64,000 nucleotides of DNA from Pseudomonas sp. S31 (GTDB taxonomy: Bacteria; Pseudomonadota; Gammaproteobacteria; Pseudomonadales; Pseudomonadaceae), in assembly GCF_016648105.1 (NCBI RefSeq), contig NZ_JACVVE010000012.1:1-64000 (forward strand), in the 5' to 3' direction. The notes beneath the pieces were generated by a model. The model saw only the letters and a program-made list of their open reading frames with translations, was not told the origin of the DNA and made no database searches. Within the stretch, counting starts at the first letter, position 1. Each line of letters opens with the position of its first letter. A program made the translations under genes and the position numbers. Of this stretch, positions 17,807-27,215 are shown one piece after another.

Positions 17807-17822
17807 CCTTAACTGCCTACAC

Positions 17823-19115
17823 TCAAGGCCTGCCGACGACGATACCGCGACACTCGCCAAAACCAATGCTGGCCACACCTTCACGCACGCAGCGGGCTCG
17901 CATGATGATCTCATCGCCGTCCTCAAGGAACTTGCGCATCTCACCGCTGGCTAACTCCACCGGGCGCTTGCCGCCCTCGGTGATCTCCAAAAGGCTGCCG
18001 AAGGAATTCGCAGTAGCGCCGGACAGTGTGCCAGAGCCGAACAGGTCTCCCGGCTGCAGCTGGCAGCCGTTGACGGTGTGGTGAGTAATAAGCTGAGCCA
18101 CTGTCCAGTACATGTTCAGGGTATTGCTAATCGCTAGCCTATGAGCCGGCAAACCCGCCTCCCTCATACACGCAGTGATTAGGAGCACTTCCAGTTCGAT
18201 GTCGAATGCGCCACACGCTTGGTCCTGCTCGTCGAGCAGATACGGAAGCGGCTGCGGGTCTCCTTCAGGGCGATCCGGTTGAGACCTGCGGAACGGTGCC
18301 AGCGCCTCAGCGGTAACCACCCAGGGTGACAGCGTGGTGATGAAGTTCTTGGACAGGAATGGTCCTAATGGCTGGTATTCCCAGGCCTGGATATCCCGCG
18401 CCGACCAATCATTGAGCAGGCACAGGCCCGCCACGTGCTCGCCAGCCTCGGCGATCGGTATGGCCTGGCCCATTTCATTACCCTGGCCGATCCACATACC
18501 TAGCTCCAGTTCATAATCCAGTCGCGCGCAGGGACCGAAGCTCGGTTCGGTCTGCCCCGCCGGAAGGGTCTGGCCGTTGGGGCGGACCACCTCGGTGCCC
18601 GACGGGCGAAGGGTGGAAGCGCGGCCATGGTAGCCGATGGGCACATACTTGTAGTTGGGTAGCAGCGGGTTGTCAGGGCGGAATAGCTTGCCGACATTGG
18701 TGGCGTGCTGGATGCCCACGTAGAAGTCAGTGTAGTCGCCGACCTTGGCCGGCAGGTGCATCAGGCACTCACCGGCCGGGTACAACATAGGTTGCAGCAC
18801 AGCTTGGTATTCGCTGCCTTCTGCCAACAGGGCGAGAAGGCGCTCGCGTAGGGCCACGCGGGGGACGCTGCCCAAGGCAAAAAACGCGTTCAATGCACCA
18901 CCCCTGGTGGCCTCGACGGCCATCTTAGCGGCACCGTCGAGCAAACCCGCGGTTAGCACTTCCTCAAGGTCGAGAATGGCGTCGCCGATGGCTACTCCGC
19001 AACGCGGCAGATGTGAAGGGCGACTAAAGATACCCAGGGGCAGGTTCTGCAGCGGGAAGTCGCAATGCCCATTAGCATGCTCCACCCAGCTACGGGCATC
19101 GGCAATAGTTTTCAT
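17823..19115 (-). CDS. fahA: Fumarylacetoacetase
   Basis: Hydrolyses fumarylacetoacetate to fumarate and acetoacetate, the last step of the homogentisate pathway of tyrosine and phenylalanine catabolism. The 430-residue protein has the full two-domain FAH structure. Metal and active-site motifs are visible: DFYVGIQHATNVGKLFRP, LDYELELGMWIG (two metal-binding Glu), NDWSARDIQAWEYQPLGPF and the C-terminal GSGTLSG. ATG 19115 is chosen over a TTG six codons upstream. It is the last gene of the minus-strand GlcE-F-D/MFS group. Its usual partners (homogentisate dioxygenase, maleylacetoacetate isomerase) are not in the window, so this copy serves a route completed elsewhere. Confidence 0.93.
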   Translation of the reverse strand: MKTIADARSWVEHANGHCDFPLQNLPLGIFSRPSHLPRCGVAIGDAILDLEEVLTAGLLDGAAKMAVEATRGGALNAFFALGSVPRVALRERLLALLAEGSEYQAVLQPMLYPAGECLMHLPAKVGDYTDFYVGIQHATNVGKLFRPDNPLLPNYKYVPIGYHGRASTLRPSGTEVVRPNGQTLPAGQTEPSFGPCARLDYELELGMWIGQGNEMGQAIPIAEAGEHVAGLCLLNDWSARDIQAWEYQPLGPFLSKNFITTLSPWVVTAEALAPFRRSQPDRPEGDPQPLPYLLDEQDQACGAFDIELEVLLITACMREAGLPAHRLAISNTLNMYWTVAQLITHHTVNGCQLQPGDLFGSGTLSGATANSFGSLLEITEGGKRPVELASGEMRKFLEDGDEIIMRARCVREGVASIGFGECRGIVVGRP

Positions 19116-19410
19116 GACTACATCCAGTTTCAATCAATGGTTTTTTGGAAGCCCTAACACAGGAGGTTTTCGAGGTTAGAGGCGGGCAATGATGGCGAGC
19201 GCCACGGTGAAGGCGATCTTGATAGTGCAGAGAAAGCAGGCTCATAAATTCAGGCAGCGATGCAACACCTCACCGGGCTGCATCGACAACTGCGCATGTC
19301 AGCGTATCGATGCACTCTGGTGCGGTAAGACACTATGGGTCTACGTGGGTGCATGGCCCCGTTAGGAAGGGCCATTTAGCTGTGCCAGTCCAACATCAAA
19401 CGATGTGAAT

Positions 19411-20634
19411 TCAACCCGCAATCGATCGCTGCTGCGTTTGCCGCTTACCGTTGAGTAGGAAGAGTACGGATGCAGCGGCAATTATTACTCCTGGCGTCGC
19501 AGCCATCAGTACAGTGGCTGCCCCGCTACCCGCGGCCAGCATCTGCCCAGCGAGCAAAGGACCACTCATTGAGCCGAGTCGGCCAATTGCGACTGCTGCA
19601 CCAACACCGGTACCGCGAATCACAGTAGGGTAGAAACGTGGGACGAGTGCGTAGAGCACCAATTGACCGCCGATAGAGAAGAACCCTGCGGTGAAGCCTG
19701 CTACCAGCATCGCTGACATATGGCCGGACAATCCTAGTGCTGCCAGAGCAACAAGAATCCCGCAATACATCAAAACAACCAGGAAGGTTACATTCCAGCG
19801 GTCCAACAGACGACCGAGGAATAGAGCGCCCATCGCACCACCGACGTTCAGGACAATTTGCACCGTAGTAGCTTCTACGCGACTAAATCCTAGTCCTCGC
19901 AGCAACGTCGGCAGCCAGTTCTGCAAAATGAACAAAACCATAAGGGTGAAGAAGAAACCTACCCATAGCAGGATGGTCGGCTTGGCAGTATCGTTCTGAA
20001 ACAACCCTTTCCAATCTGCACGGCCCTTAGTACTGCCGCTTATTTTTTGTGCACGGAATGCTGATGACTCCGGCAGCGACCAGTAGAGAAGCGGGACAAT
20101 CAGCAGTGGGCCAACGCCCCCTACGTAGAACACAGTCTTCCACGTCTCCTCGGTTCCCGTGAGGCCAATAGCCGCTGCCAAGGCGCCGCCCAGAGGCATA
20201 CCGCAATACATCATGCTCACAGCAGTTCCATGGAGCCGCTCCTCAACGGCTTCTGAACACAGGGCGATGAGGTTCGGCATAGCAGCCCCCAGACCCAGGC
20301 CGGTCAGGAAGCGCGCAAGCAGCAGACTCTCGAAATTCCAGGCGATGGCCGTGGCGAGCGAGAAGACCCCGAAAATAGTCACTGCACCGATAAGAACGCT
20401 CTTGCGCCCTGCTCTGTCAGCCAGCCAACCGCCCACGAGAGCACCCGGCAATAGGCCCATGATACTGGCGCTAAATACAAGCCCCAACGCACTTGAGGAA
20501 AGCGCGAACTGAGCTGCCAGGGATGGGCCTACAATGCCAGCCGATTGGATATCCATGCCTTCGAGCAGTGCGACTATGAAGCATAGGCCGATGGTCAAAG
20601 TCGAGGAGCGCGCAGCGATTGTCGTCGTGCTCAT
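19411..20634 (-). CDS. MFS transporter of the aromatic acid/H+ symporter (AAHS) group
   Basis: A 407-residue carrier with twelve predicted helices. The early motif LLEGMDIQSAGIVGP, with an acidic residue in helix 1, and the loop 2-3 motif GGWLADRAGRKSVLI are typical of AAHS members such as MhpT and PcaK. AAGGTG precedes ATG 20634. It follows glcD by 40 bases and precedes fumarylacetoacetase by about 300. Likely role: uptake of an aromatic (hydroxy)acid that the neighbouring oxidase and FAH help degrade. The exact substrate cannot be read from sequence. Confidence 0.85.
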   Translation of the reverse strand: MSTTTIAARSSTLTIGLCFIVALLEGMDIQSAGIVGPSLAAQFALSSSALGLVFSASIMGLLPGALVGGWLADRAGRKSVLIGAVTIFGVFSLATAIAWNFESLLLARFLTGLGLGAAMPNLIALCSEAVEERLHGTAVSMMYCGMPLGGALAAAIGLTGTEETWKTVFYVGGVGPLLIVPLLYWSLPESSAFRAQKISGSTKGRADWKGLFQNDTAKPTILLWVGFFFTLMVLFILQNWLPTLLRGLGFSRVEATTVQIVLNVGGAMGALFLGRLLDRWNVTFLVVLMYCGILVALAALGLSGHMSAMLVAGFTAGFFSIGGQLVLYALVPRFYPTVIRGTGVGAAVAIGRLGSMSGPLLAGQMLAAGSGAATVLMAATPGVIIAAASVLFLLNGKRQTQQRSIAG

Positions 20635-20673
20635 GTTTTCACCTTTTGTATGTATTGTTGGTGGTTAGTGTTG

Positions 20674-22146
20674 TTAAAAACGAGGCAGATCCGGGTGAGG
20701 CATTTGTCCTTCATGAATGTGCATCCCTCCTAGCTCTGCACACCGATGCAAAGTCGGTATGGCCTTGCCCGGATTGAGAATCGAGTGGGGATCAAAGAGC
20801 TTTCGAATCTGCGCGAAGATATCGATTTCATCGGCCCCGAACTGCCAGCACATGCCGTGCAGCTTTTCGGTACCGATGCCATGCTCCCCGCTGATCGAAC
20901 CGCCCGCCTCTAGGGCTAATGCCATGATCTGATCAGCTAATTTCATGGCGCGCTCTTCTTCTCCTTCAATACGACTGTCGTAACGAAGTACGGAATGAAG
21001 GTTTCCATCCCCAGCATGGAAGCTCTGCACGACCTCAATCGAGGCGTCAGCAGCCATCTGGTTGATACGATCAAGCACTTCGCCGAGCAATCGACGAGGA
21101 ACTACACAATCTGCCACGTAGACATCGCGAGCAGTTCTGAGCAGAGCCGGCAAAATGTTCTTTCGTGCCGACCACAGCTCAAGTCGCTCATGTTGATCAT
21201 CGGCCTGACGCAGCTCGAGCAGTGAGTGCTGCTTGAAAATCGCCTTGATCTGCTCAGTCCAGGATTCAATCTCGGCAGACTGGCCATCCAGCTCACATAA
21301 AAGCGCACCGCCTGCATCCGTGCGAAGCCGTAGTCCCGGAGAGTAACTGTCGGCAGCGATCAGCGAAGCGTTATCCATGACCTCCAGTCCGGCCGGCACA
21401 ATCCCAGCAGAGATAATCGAGGTGACAGCGTCGCAGGTGTCTCTCGGGGTCAAGAAAAATGCCAGTAAGACACGAACCTTCGGCGGGACGGGAAGTAGCC
21501 GCAAACGCGCTTCGGTAATGAGCCCCAACAACCCTTCCGAGCCTGTTATCAGGGATAGGAAATCGAATCCTGGCGTGTCCAGCGAGGAACCGCTCAGGTC
21601 AAGAACTGAACCTGAACCGTCGACCAATCGCGCACCGACCACGTTGTTCACAGTGAGTCCGTACTTGACACAGTGAACTCCACCAGCGTTTTCCGCAACG
21701 TTCCCTCCAACTGTGCACGCGCTCTGGCTCGAGGGATCGGGAGCAAAAAACAGTCCGTGGGCTTGCGCGTGCTCGGATACCATCACATTACGCACTCCCG
21801 GCCCGACCAGCGCTTGCCCCGCCTCGGGAAGTATCGAAATAGAGCGCAAACGATTGAGGCCGAGCACCACGCTTCCCATGACTGGGGTCGCGCCCCCGGA
21901 GAGGCTGGTACCAGCGCCACGCGGAGTGACTACAATACGGTGGTGCGCGCAATAGCGAAGGACCTTACACACCTCTTCTTCATCAGCAGGCAGTACTACG
22001 GCCATCGGTCGCTCGCATAGATGAAAGAGGGCGTCGCACTCGTAGGGAACAAGAGCAGCCGGCTCATCCATGACCCACCGATCACCGACGATCGCTCTGA
22101 ATGCAGCGATCGCGGAACTGTTTGGATGTTCAGAACCCTCAAGCAT
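20674..22146 (-). CDS. glcD: FAD-linked 2-hydroxyacid dehydrogenase subunit (GlcD-like)
   Basis: Flavin subunit of a three-part D-2-hydroxyacid dehydrogenase of the glycolate oxidase type. In 490 residues the FAD-binding PCMH domain shows VTPRGAGTSLSGGATP and DPSSQSACTVGGNVAENAGG. The C-terminal FAD-linked oxidase domain shows FHAGDGNLH and GGSISGEHGIGTEK (substrate and metal-binding His residues). ATG 22146 has AGGAG upstream and overlaps the glcF stop by eight bases. The gene order here is E-F-D instead of D-E-F. The neighbours (aromatic-acid carrier, FAH) suggest a substrate other than glycolate, perhaps an aromatic lactate. Confidence 0.85.
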   Translation of the reverse strand: MLEGSEHPNSSAIAAFRAIVGDRWVMDEPAALVPYECDALFHLCERPMAVVLPADEEEVCKVLRYCAHHRIVVTPRGAGTSLSGGATPVMGSVVLGLNRLRSISILPEAGQALVGPGVRNVMVSEHAQAHGLFFAPDPSSQSACTVGGNVAENAGGVHCVKYGLTVNNVVGARLVDGSGSVLDLSGSSLDTPGFDFLSLITGSEGLLGLITEARLRLLPVPPKVRVLLAFFLTPRDTCDAVTSIISAGIVPAGLEVMDNASLIAADSYSPGLRLRTDAGGALLCELDGQSAEIESWTEQIKAIFKQHSLLELRQADDQHERLELWSARKNILPALLRTARDVYVADCVVPRRLLGEVLDRINQMAADASIEVVQSFHAGDGNLHSVLRYDSRIEGEEERAMKLADQIMALALEAGGSISGEHGIGTEKLHGMCWQFGADEIDIFAQIRKLFDPHSILNPGKAIPTLHRCAELGGMHIHEGQMPHPDLPRF

Positions 22147-23389
22147 GGCTTGTCTCCTGGCTCGGCAAGCGCCGTGCAATCAACTCCAGCCAATGACCAA
22201 CATCAAGGGGGCTGGATTTTTGGAGATGCATGATGCATCCCACATTCGCGGAAACGACTTGGGTAGGATTACCTTGCACAAGGTGTTTGAGCTTGCGCGA
22301 GAGCAGTTCTTCACTGCGATCGGGCTGCAGAAGCGAGTAGGCTCCCGCAGAACCGCAGCACATGTGTTCCTCTTTGACCGGAGTGAGCTTGTAGCCGGCT
22401 CGCCGGAGAACCTTTTCCACCTGTGCCTTGGCTCGCAAGCTGTTCCGCAAACTGCAAGGCACGTGAAAAGCCAACCGCTCTTCACCTTCTGCCAAAGGCG
22501 ACAGTACCAATGGGTTTTTATCCCACATGGCATTGATGAATTCTCCAGGATCGCGCACCAGGGCACTAACCCGAGCAGCCTTCAACGCGTAATCCTTGTC
22601 ATCACGCAACAGATGTCCATAGTCCATGAGCTGCGCGCCACATCCTGTCGATGAGGACAGGATGGCTTCGACGCCACGCTCGATATGAGGCCACCAAGCG
22701 TCAATGTTGCGCCGCATGGCCGCTCTCGCTGCTTCTGGAGCATCCAGGTGCTGACTCAGCGCACCACAGCAGCCGCCATCCGAGGCCTTGATCAGGGACA
22801 CGCCGAATCGATCAAGGAGCAATGAAAGCGCGGCGTCATGCCCAGGTGTAAATACCGGTTGCACACAACCTGAAAGACTCAACACCTTGCGCGCATGCCT
22901 TGGTGTAACCCAGGTCGCAGGAGACGGCCGGACTGGCACCTTAGAACGCAAATTGGTCGGGAGGTAAGGCTTCAACGCCCACCCGACCAGCGCAACCGTC
23001 TTCAGCACTGGCCGGGACGACAGCAGTGTCCGGATGGCCACGCGACTCATGCGCGGCCAGAAGGGTCGCACTTGTTGCTCGTTGATTACTTGCTGCCCCA
23101 GGTCAATCAAATGACCATACTGCACTCCCGACGGACAGGCCGTTTCGCAAGCCTTGCAGTTGAGACAGTTATCCAGATGAGCACGGGTCTTCGCTGTAAC
23201 CTCGCCTCCCTGAAGCGCTTCACGGATGAGATAAATCCTGCCTCGGGGGCTATCAAGCTCGTTCTCGAGCACTTCGTAGGTTGGGCAAACGGACGAGCAC
23301 AACCCGCAGTGCACACAGCTCTCCACCAAGGTGGCAGCCTCAACGGCAGCATCGCTCGCGATCAGATTCTGATGGAGGTCTACGCGCAT
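22139..23389 (-). CDS. glcF: Iron-sulfur subunit of 2-hydroxyacid dehydrogenase (GlcF-like)
   Basis: A 416-residue electron-transfer subunit. Two [4Fe-4S] motifs are visible: CVHCGLCSSVCPTY (about 25-38) and CLNCKACETACPSG (about 75-88). Two CCG-type Cys clusters further on are GCCGALSQHL and MCCGSAGAYSL. This is the GlcF layout, passing electrons from the flavin subunits to quinone. The start ATG 23389 overlaps the glcE stop by ten bases, and its stop overlaps glcD, so all three are translationally coupled. Confidence 0.9.
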   Translation of the reverse strand: MRVDLHQNLIASDAAVEAATLVESCVHCGLCSSVCPTYEVLENELDSPRGRIYLIREALQGGEVTAKTRAHLDNCLNCKACETACPSGVQYGHLIDLGQQVINEQQVRPFWPRMSRVAIRTLLSSRPVLKTVALVGWALKPYLPTNLRSKVPVRPSPATWVTPRHARKVLSLSGCVQPVFTPGHDAALSLLLDRFGVSLIKASDGGCCGALSQHLDAPEAARAAMRRNIDAWWPHIERGVEAILSSSTGCGAQLMDYGHLLRDDKDYALKAARVSALVRDPGEFINAMWDKNPLVLSPLAEGEERLAFHVPCSLRNSLRAKAQVEKVLRRAGYKLTPVKEEHMCCGSAGAYSLLQPDRSEELLSRKLKHLVQGNPTQVVSANVGCIMHLQKSSPLDVGHWLELIARRLPSQETSHA

Positions 23390-24501
23390 GGGGCACACTC
23401 TTTCGCTGTCGTTTGCAGGACCGAACGATCAAAGATTCGATGAGGGTCAAAAATGTCGGCTAAGCCATGGCTTAGAGCGTTCATGTCTTCAGATAAGGCT
23501 CGCCAATCGCAACCTGCGGATGACACCCAGGGTGAAGCATGCCCCCCATGATTGCGCGCCCACTCGTGAAGCTTGTTGTCGGCGCTCGGCATCCAGATCC
23601 AGCGCAGGCCACCCGCCCAATCGATCGCGCCCGTGGACGCGTGGAGAGGAGCGTCTGGCCTGACACTTACTCTCCAGAGCATTTCGTCCGGCCTGGGCAA
23701 GAAAAAGGTATGCTCCTGGTGAGCAACACTGCGCCACGGCGCATACTCATCGCTCACTTCGGCGTAATCGGCGTTAAGCCTTGCCAGGGCGTCGCGAACA
23801 CTAGGGCAAGTGCCGCTGTAGCGAAGGAAAAGATGCCCGTCTACATAAAACGAACCGGACAACAAGCCTGGCCCCTGCCCTCCCTTCAACATCATGGACA
23901 GCGCCTCTTGTGCTGAGCATGCGATGGAAACCGTCATCTCGGCTTCGGGCCGGGGCATCACCCGCAGCGTCACCTCGAGCAAAGCACCAAGCATGCCGCG
24001 GCTGCCACCCGCCAGCCGTGCCACATCGAACCCGGCCACATTTTTCACTACCCGTCCACCGAAGCGCAGGTCTCTGCCCTGACCATCGACCAGTCGAATG
24101 CCAATGAGGTGATCGCGCAGCGCACCCGCATACGGTCTGCGGGAGCCTGACCAGCCAAGCGCGACGGCACCTCCCACAGTATTGTTGTGCTGCACAACGG
24201 GCTCAAAACCAAGCATCTGACCATGGCTAGCCAACGCCTGTTCGAGCTGGATCAGGGGAGTTCCGCAGCGGACCGTGACAACCAGGTCACTAGGATCGTA
24301 TTCGACGATTCCCGCATGGTCCTTGAAAGAAATCACGGAAACGTTCGCGGGCACCTGACTGTGAGTTCCGGCTCCCTGTATCTGGAGCTTGGTACGTGCG
24401 GCACGCGCCTGAGCGAAGCGTTCACGTAGCCAGATGACTGCATCGCTATCACCGGGCACACGATGGCTATCTCCGCAGGACTGTAGAGCGAAGGCTGACA
24501 T
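23380..24501 (-). CDS. glcE: Second FAD-binding subunit of 2-hydroxyacid dehydrogenase (GlcE-like)
   Basis: A 373-residue protein with a PCMH-type FAD-binding domain, shorter than GlcD, as usual for GlcE. Visible motifs: IQGAGTHSQVPANV, QHNNTVGGAVALGWSGSRRPYAGALRD and VKNVAGFDVARLAGGSRGMLGALLEV. The C-terminus ends with DIFDPHRIFDR, as in the family. The start is uncertain: ATG 24501 fits homology, ATG 24555 is possible, and neither has a good ribosome binding site. It is the first gene of the minus-strand operon and faces the LysR gene across a 200-base gap. Confidence 0.85.
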   Translation of the reverse strand: MSAFALQSCGDSHRVPGDSDAVIWLRERFAQARAARTKLQIQGAGTHSQVPANVSVISFKDHAGIVEYDPSDLVVTVRCGTPLIQLEQALASHGQMLGFEPVVQHNNTVGGAVALGWSGSRRPYAGALRDHLIGIRLVDGQGRDLRFGGRVVKNVAGFDVARLAGGSRGMLGALLEVTLRVMPRPEAEMTVSIACSAQEALSMMLKGGQGPGLLSGSFYVDGHLFLRYSGTCPSVRDALARLNADYAEVSDEYAPWRSVAHQEHTFFLPRPDEMLWRVSVRPDAPLHASTGAIDWAGGLRWIWMPSADNKLHEWARNHGGHASPWVSSAGCDWRALSEDMNALSHGLADIFDPHRIFDRSVLQTTAKECAPCA

Positions 24502-24610
24502 TTGAAAGGCAATCCCGTATTTTTTATTGTGAGCGCTTGGCTGAAAGCCGCGCATGCCATGACGTTAATGAATGCACGGCAGAAGGTCGACTGACTTATT
24601 TTCGCTAACG

Positions 24611-24628
24611 CATGAGGTAGACCTCATG
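24611..24628. promoter_or_regulatory. Perfect 8-2-8 palindrome, candidate LysR operator
   Basis: CATGAGGT (24611-24618), spacer AG, ACCTCATG (24621-24628) lies between divergent glcE and the LysR gene. A site at this spot would control both promoters. LysR proteins usually bind looser T-N11-A sites, so another regulator (for example a GntR-type) is possible. Confidence 0.5.
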
Positions 24629-24708
24629 TGCAAAAAAGCACTGTGGTCGGACGCTCGTACAGATACAATCGCTAGGACCGGCCATAACCCCAACAATGCC
24701 CATAACAC

Positions 24709-25650
24709 ATGACCGACAAAGACAATAAAGCGCTGCTCGATAGATATTTCAGGTCGTCACTGAGCTTAAAACAGCTACGCGTGCTGGTAGCACTCTCAGA
24801 GCTGGGACAAGTGCGAAAAGTCGCCGAGTCAATGAATGTCAGCCAGTCAGCAGTTTCAAAACAGCTAGCTGAAATCCAGGATGGCATTGGGCACCCCGTA
24901 GTACGTCGGAAAGGCAATCATCTGGAGGTGACACCCGTCGGCCTCGCCCTGATAAACAGCGCACGCGAAGTTCTGTACCATCTCGATCGTGCTCAGCGCG
25001 AGATACTTGCCCTAAGCGAAGGCAAGGGTGGTCACATTGTTCTTGGTACGGTCTCGTCGGTATGCGCAACCTTGATCCCAACCGCCCTGACCTACCTGAG
25101 TGAGTGCGCGCCGTCCGTATCAATCAAAATCGAAGAAAGCACTGCAGACAAGCTGATTCCACAACTCGTGGATCGCTCGATCGATATGGCGATTATCCGA
25201 ATGTGGCAACCGGTGGCTGTACCAGGCACAATGCAACAGGCGCTTATGAACGAAGCGCTTGTTATCGTCGCAGGGCCTGCTCACCCTCTCGTACAACAAA
25301 CCAAAGTTGAGTGGGTGGAAACCGTTGATTATCCATGGATCGTGCCGAACTCAGGCTCCCCAGCACGCGAAGCCTTGGAGGCGATGCTGGCACAGCACGG
25401 TTTGAGATTACCGGACGGGGTCGTGGACTCGATCTCTATGACACTGATCGTGTCATTGCTGGAGCAAAGCCGTTATATCTGTTTGCTTCCTGAAAACTTC
25501 GCCAGAAAACTTGAAGCCAGAAACGAAGCCAGGGTTCTTCCTCTGGACACCGCCAACCTGCTTTCGGAAGTAAGGGCAGTCTGGTGCACTGCCAACACGA
25601 ATCCGGCACTAGGAATGCTGATGCGGTGCCTTGTTCAAGCCTCCCGTTGA
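24709..25650 (+). CDS. LysR-family transcriptional regulator
   Basis: A 313-residue regulator with an N-terminal winged helix (about 18-75: LKQLRVLVALSELGQVRKVAES, then VSQSAVSKQLAEIQ) and a periplasmic-binding-like effector domain (about 100-310, from GHIVLGTVSS). It is divergent from the GlcE-F-D/MFS/FAH operon, so it probably activates that operon with the pathway substrate or an intermediate as coinducer. The start at ATG 24709 lacks an obvious ribosome binding site. Confidence 0.88.
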   Translation: MTDKDNKALLDRYFRSSLSLKQLRVLVALSELGQVRKVAESMNVSQSAVSKQLAEIQDGIGHPVVRRKGNHLEVTPVGLALINSAREVLYHLDRAQREILALSEGKGGHIVLGTVSSVCATLIPTALTYLSECAPSVSIKIEESTADKLIPQLVDRSIDMAIIRMWQPVAVPGTMQQALMNEALVIVAGPAHPLVQQTKVEWVETVDYPWIVPNSGSPAREALEAMLAQHGLRLPDGVVDSISMTLIVSLLEQSRYICLLPENFARKLEARNEARVLPLDTANLLSEVRAVWCTANTNPALGMLMRCLVQASR

Positions 25651-25670
25651 CAGCAAGAATGGGCCGCTGC

Positions 25671-26681
25671 CTAACCCCGGGGGGTTTTGGACGGGAGTTC
25701 ACCGAAGCGTAAGCGGTACTGCTCGCTGAAGCGACCTAAGTGGTTGAAACCCCATGACTCGGCGATCTCCGATACCAGACGATCGGACTCACTACGCAAC
25801 AGCTCATTCCGTACACCGTCCAGGCGCAATCCCTTCACATATTGCATGGGCGACTGTTGGAATGCTCGCTGAAAACCTTCACTGAGTGAACGGACGCTAA
25901 CTCCTGCGGCATTGGCAATCTCCGCCAGCTTAATGTCTTGGCGCAGGTTACCCCGAATGAATCCTTCTGCGCGCTTCACATGACGCGGCGTGAACGGCTG
26001 CGGGGCAAATCCGTTGCCGTTGTCACCTTGAATGGCATGCATCAACGTAAAGAGCGCACTCTGCTGCAAGAACTCGATAGTACGGGCGTCAGGGGCAGGT
26101 TCAGGCCCAATCATGTACGTCATCAGCAGATTAAGGAAACCAATCCAGCGTATTTGTGCGGAGCCACCGGCTTGGAGCATCGCATCGAAACGTAGCGGCT
26201 TATCCGGTGCGCTTCCATGAAAATCCACATAAGCCGATTCAATCATAGCGAGGGGAAACTGCACGTGCAGCCGCCAGCTATCAGCACTGAAAGCTTTGTT
26301 GATACGGTCCTCCAACGAGTCGATCATTACCAGTCCGCCGCCACCGGAATACACGCCCCTCGGGGTGTGAATGGTTGCGCTGCCCTGTAGCTGGGTACTC
26401 ACCAGGAGAAATGAGGTCGGGGCCTGATCAAGATTGACCGGAACACCGAAGCGCAGGCTCGCCACCTGCAAATCCCCGATTGGACGGCGATGCCATTGCA
26501 TGGCAAGGGGGCCATCAGAACTGAGCACGGCGAGCCGGTTAGGGCTGTAGTTGGCCGCAAGAACATCAGAAGCCGCGCGTGCATCAAATGCTTCGACTTG
26601 ATCGGGCGTGACGCCCAATGCAGCTTGTGCGTGCATGCGCAGCAAGGAAACCGCGTGGGCAACGCCATTACTGGAGGCCAT
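25671..26681 (-). CDS. AraC-family regulator with AraC-binding-like N-domain
   Basis: A 336-residue activator. The N-terminal sensing domain (about 1-210) resembles that of XylS/FeaR-type regulators. The C-terminal two-helix-turn-helix domain (about 225-330) shows VKRAEGFIRGNLRQDIKLAEIA, VSVRSLSEGFQRAFQQSPMQYV, and WGFNHLGRFSEQYRLRFGELPS. It lies tail to tail with the LysR gene. Upstream on the same strand is a decayed VOC gene. An intact VOC gene with a decayed copy of this regulator occurs near 55 kb. It probably controls an aromatic catabolic operon. Confidence 0.88.
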   Translation of the reverse strand: MASSNGVAHAVSLLRMHAQAALGVTPDQVEAFDARAASDVLAANYSPNRLAVLSSDGPLAMQWHRRPIGDLQVASLRFGVPVNLDQAPTSFLLVSTQLQGSATIHTPRGVYSGGGGLVMIDSLEDRINKAFSADSWRLHVQFPLAMIESAYVDFHGSAPDKPLRFDAMLQAGGSAQIRWIGFLNLLMTYMIGPEPAPDARTIEFLQQSALFTLMHAIQGDNGNGFAPQPFTPRHVKRAEGFIRGNLRQDIKLAEIANAAGVSVRSLSEGFQRAFQQSPMQYVKGLRLDGVRNELLRSESDRLVSEIAESWGFNHLGRFSEQYRLRFGELPSKTPRG

Positions 26682-26829
26682 GTGAGTCACGGCGTGGCAC
26701 TCTTGTTGTTATAAATGATCACGTTGTAAGCAATCAGCCTGGAGGAGTCAATCCCGTCTAGGCTGAGCGGCAGGACCAAGGCTGTAAACACCTCCGGCTC
26801 CGACGAGGTGTCATGCTCCCCTACAACTG

Positions 26830-27215
26830 CTTGTAGCGAATGTCGTGCCTCAAGACACCGTGATGAGGCGCCCGCCTGGTCATGGAAGACGCCTCGAGCA
26901 TCTGACCATTCACTTCCGCTAACGCATCCAGAATGATGCTGCAGGAGCAATGCCACTAGCTCAAGACGATTAGCGCAGGGGTCGAGAAGTAGATCGGTTG
27001 GAACAATGCATGATTCGTCGGCCCGTGCACTTTGATACCCGAACGCGTAAATCTTTCATCGTTGCGATGAGCGCTTCTATGGAGTCAACCTCCATTGCCA
27101 AATGCGGCGTCCGATCCGGCGTAGTGTGATCTCGCCCCAAATCTTGACCTGCCTGAAGCTCGAAAAAAACAGACGTTACCCGCACCTGCATCTAGGAAAT
27201 ACGCCTTTACGGGCC
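26830..27215 (-). pseudogene. Decayed VOC-family protein gene
   Basis: Pieces of the VOC protein encoded at 55196-55753 can be read on the minus strand in three frames. In order they are FLDAGAGNV, then FFELQAG and HLAMEVDSIEALIAT, then GIKVHGPTNHALFQPIYF, then NRLELVALL. At least three shifts, one in a T run near 27165, separate them, and the N-terminal third is absent. The remnant stands just upstream of the intact AraC gene, in the same relative order as at 55 kb. The edges are approximate. Confidence 0.75.

Noticed and set aside
19116..19410. Possible transporter-tail fragment (IKIAFTVALAIIARL) on the minus strand
   Set aside because: It is only about 15 residues before a stop, too short to assign even as a remnant.
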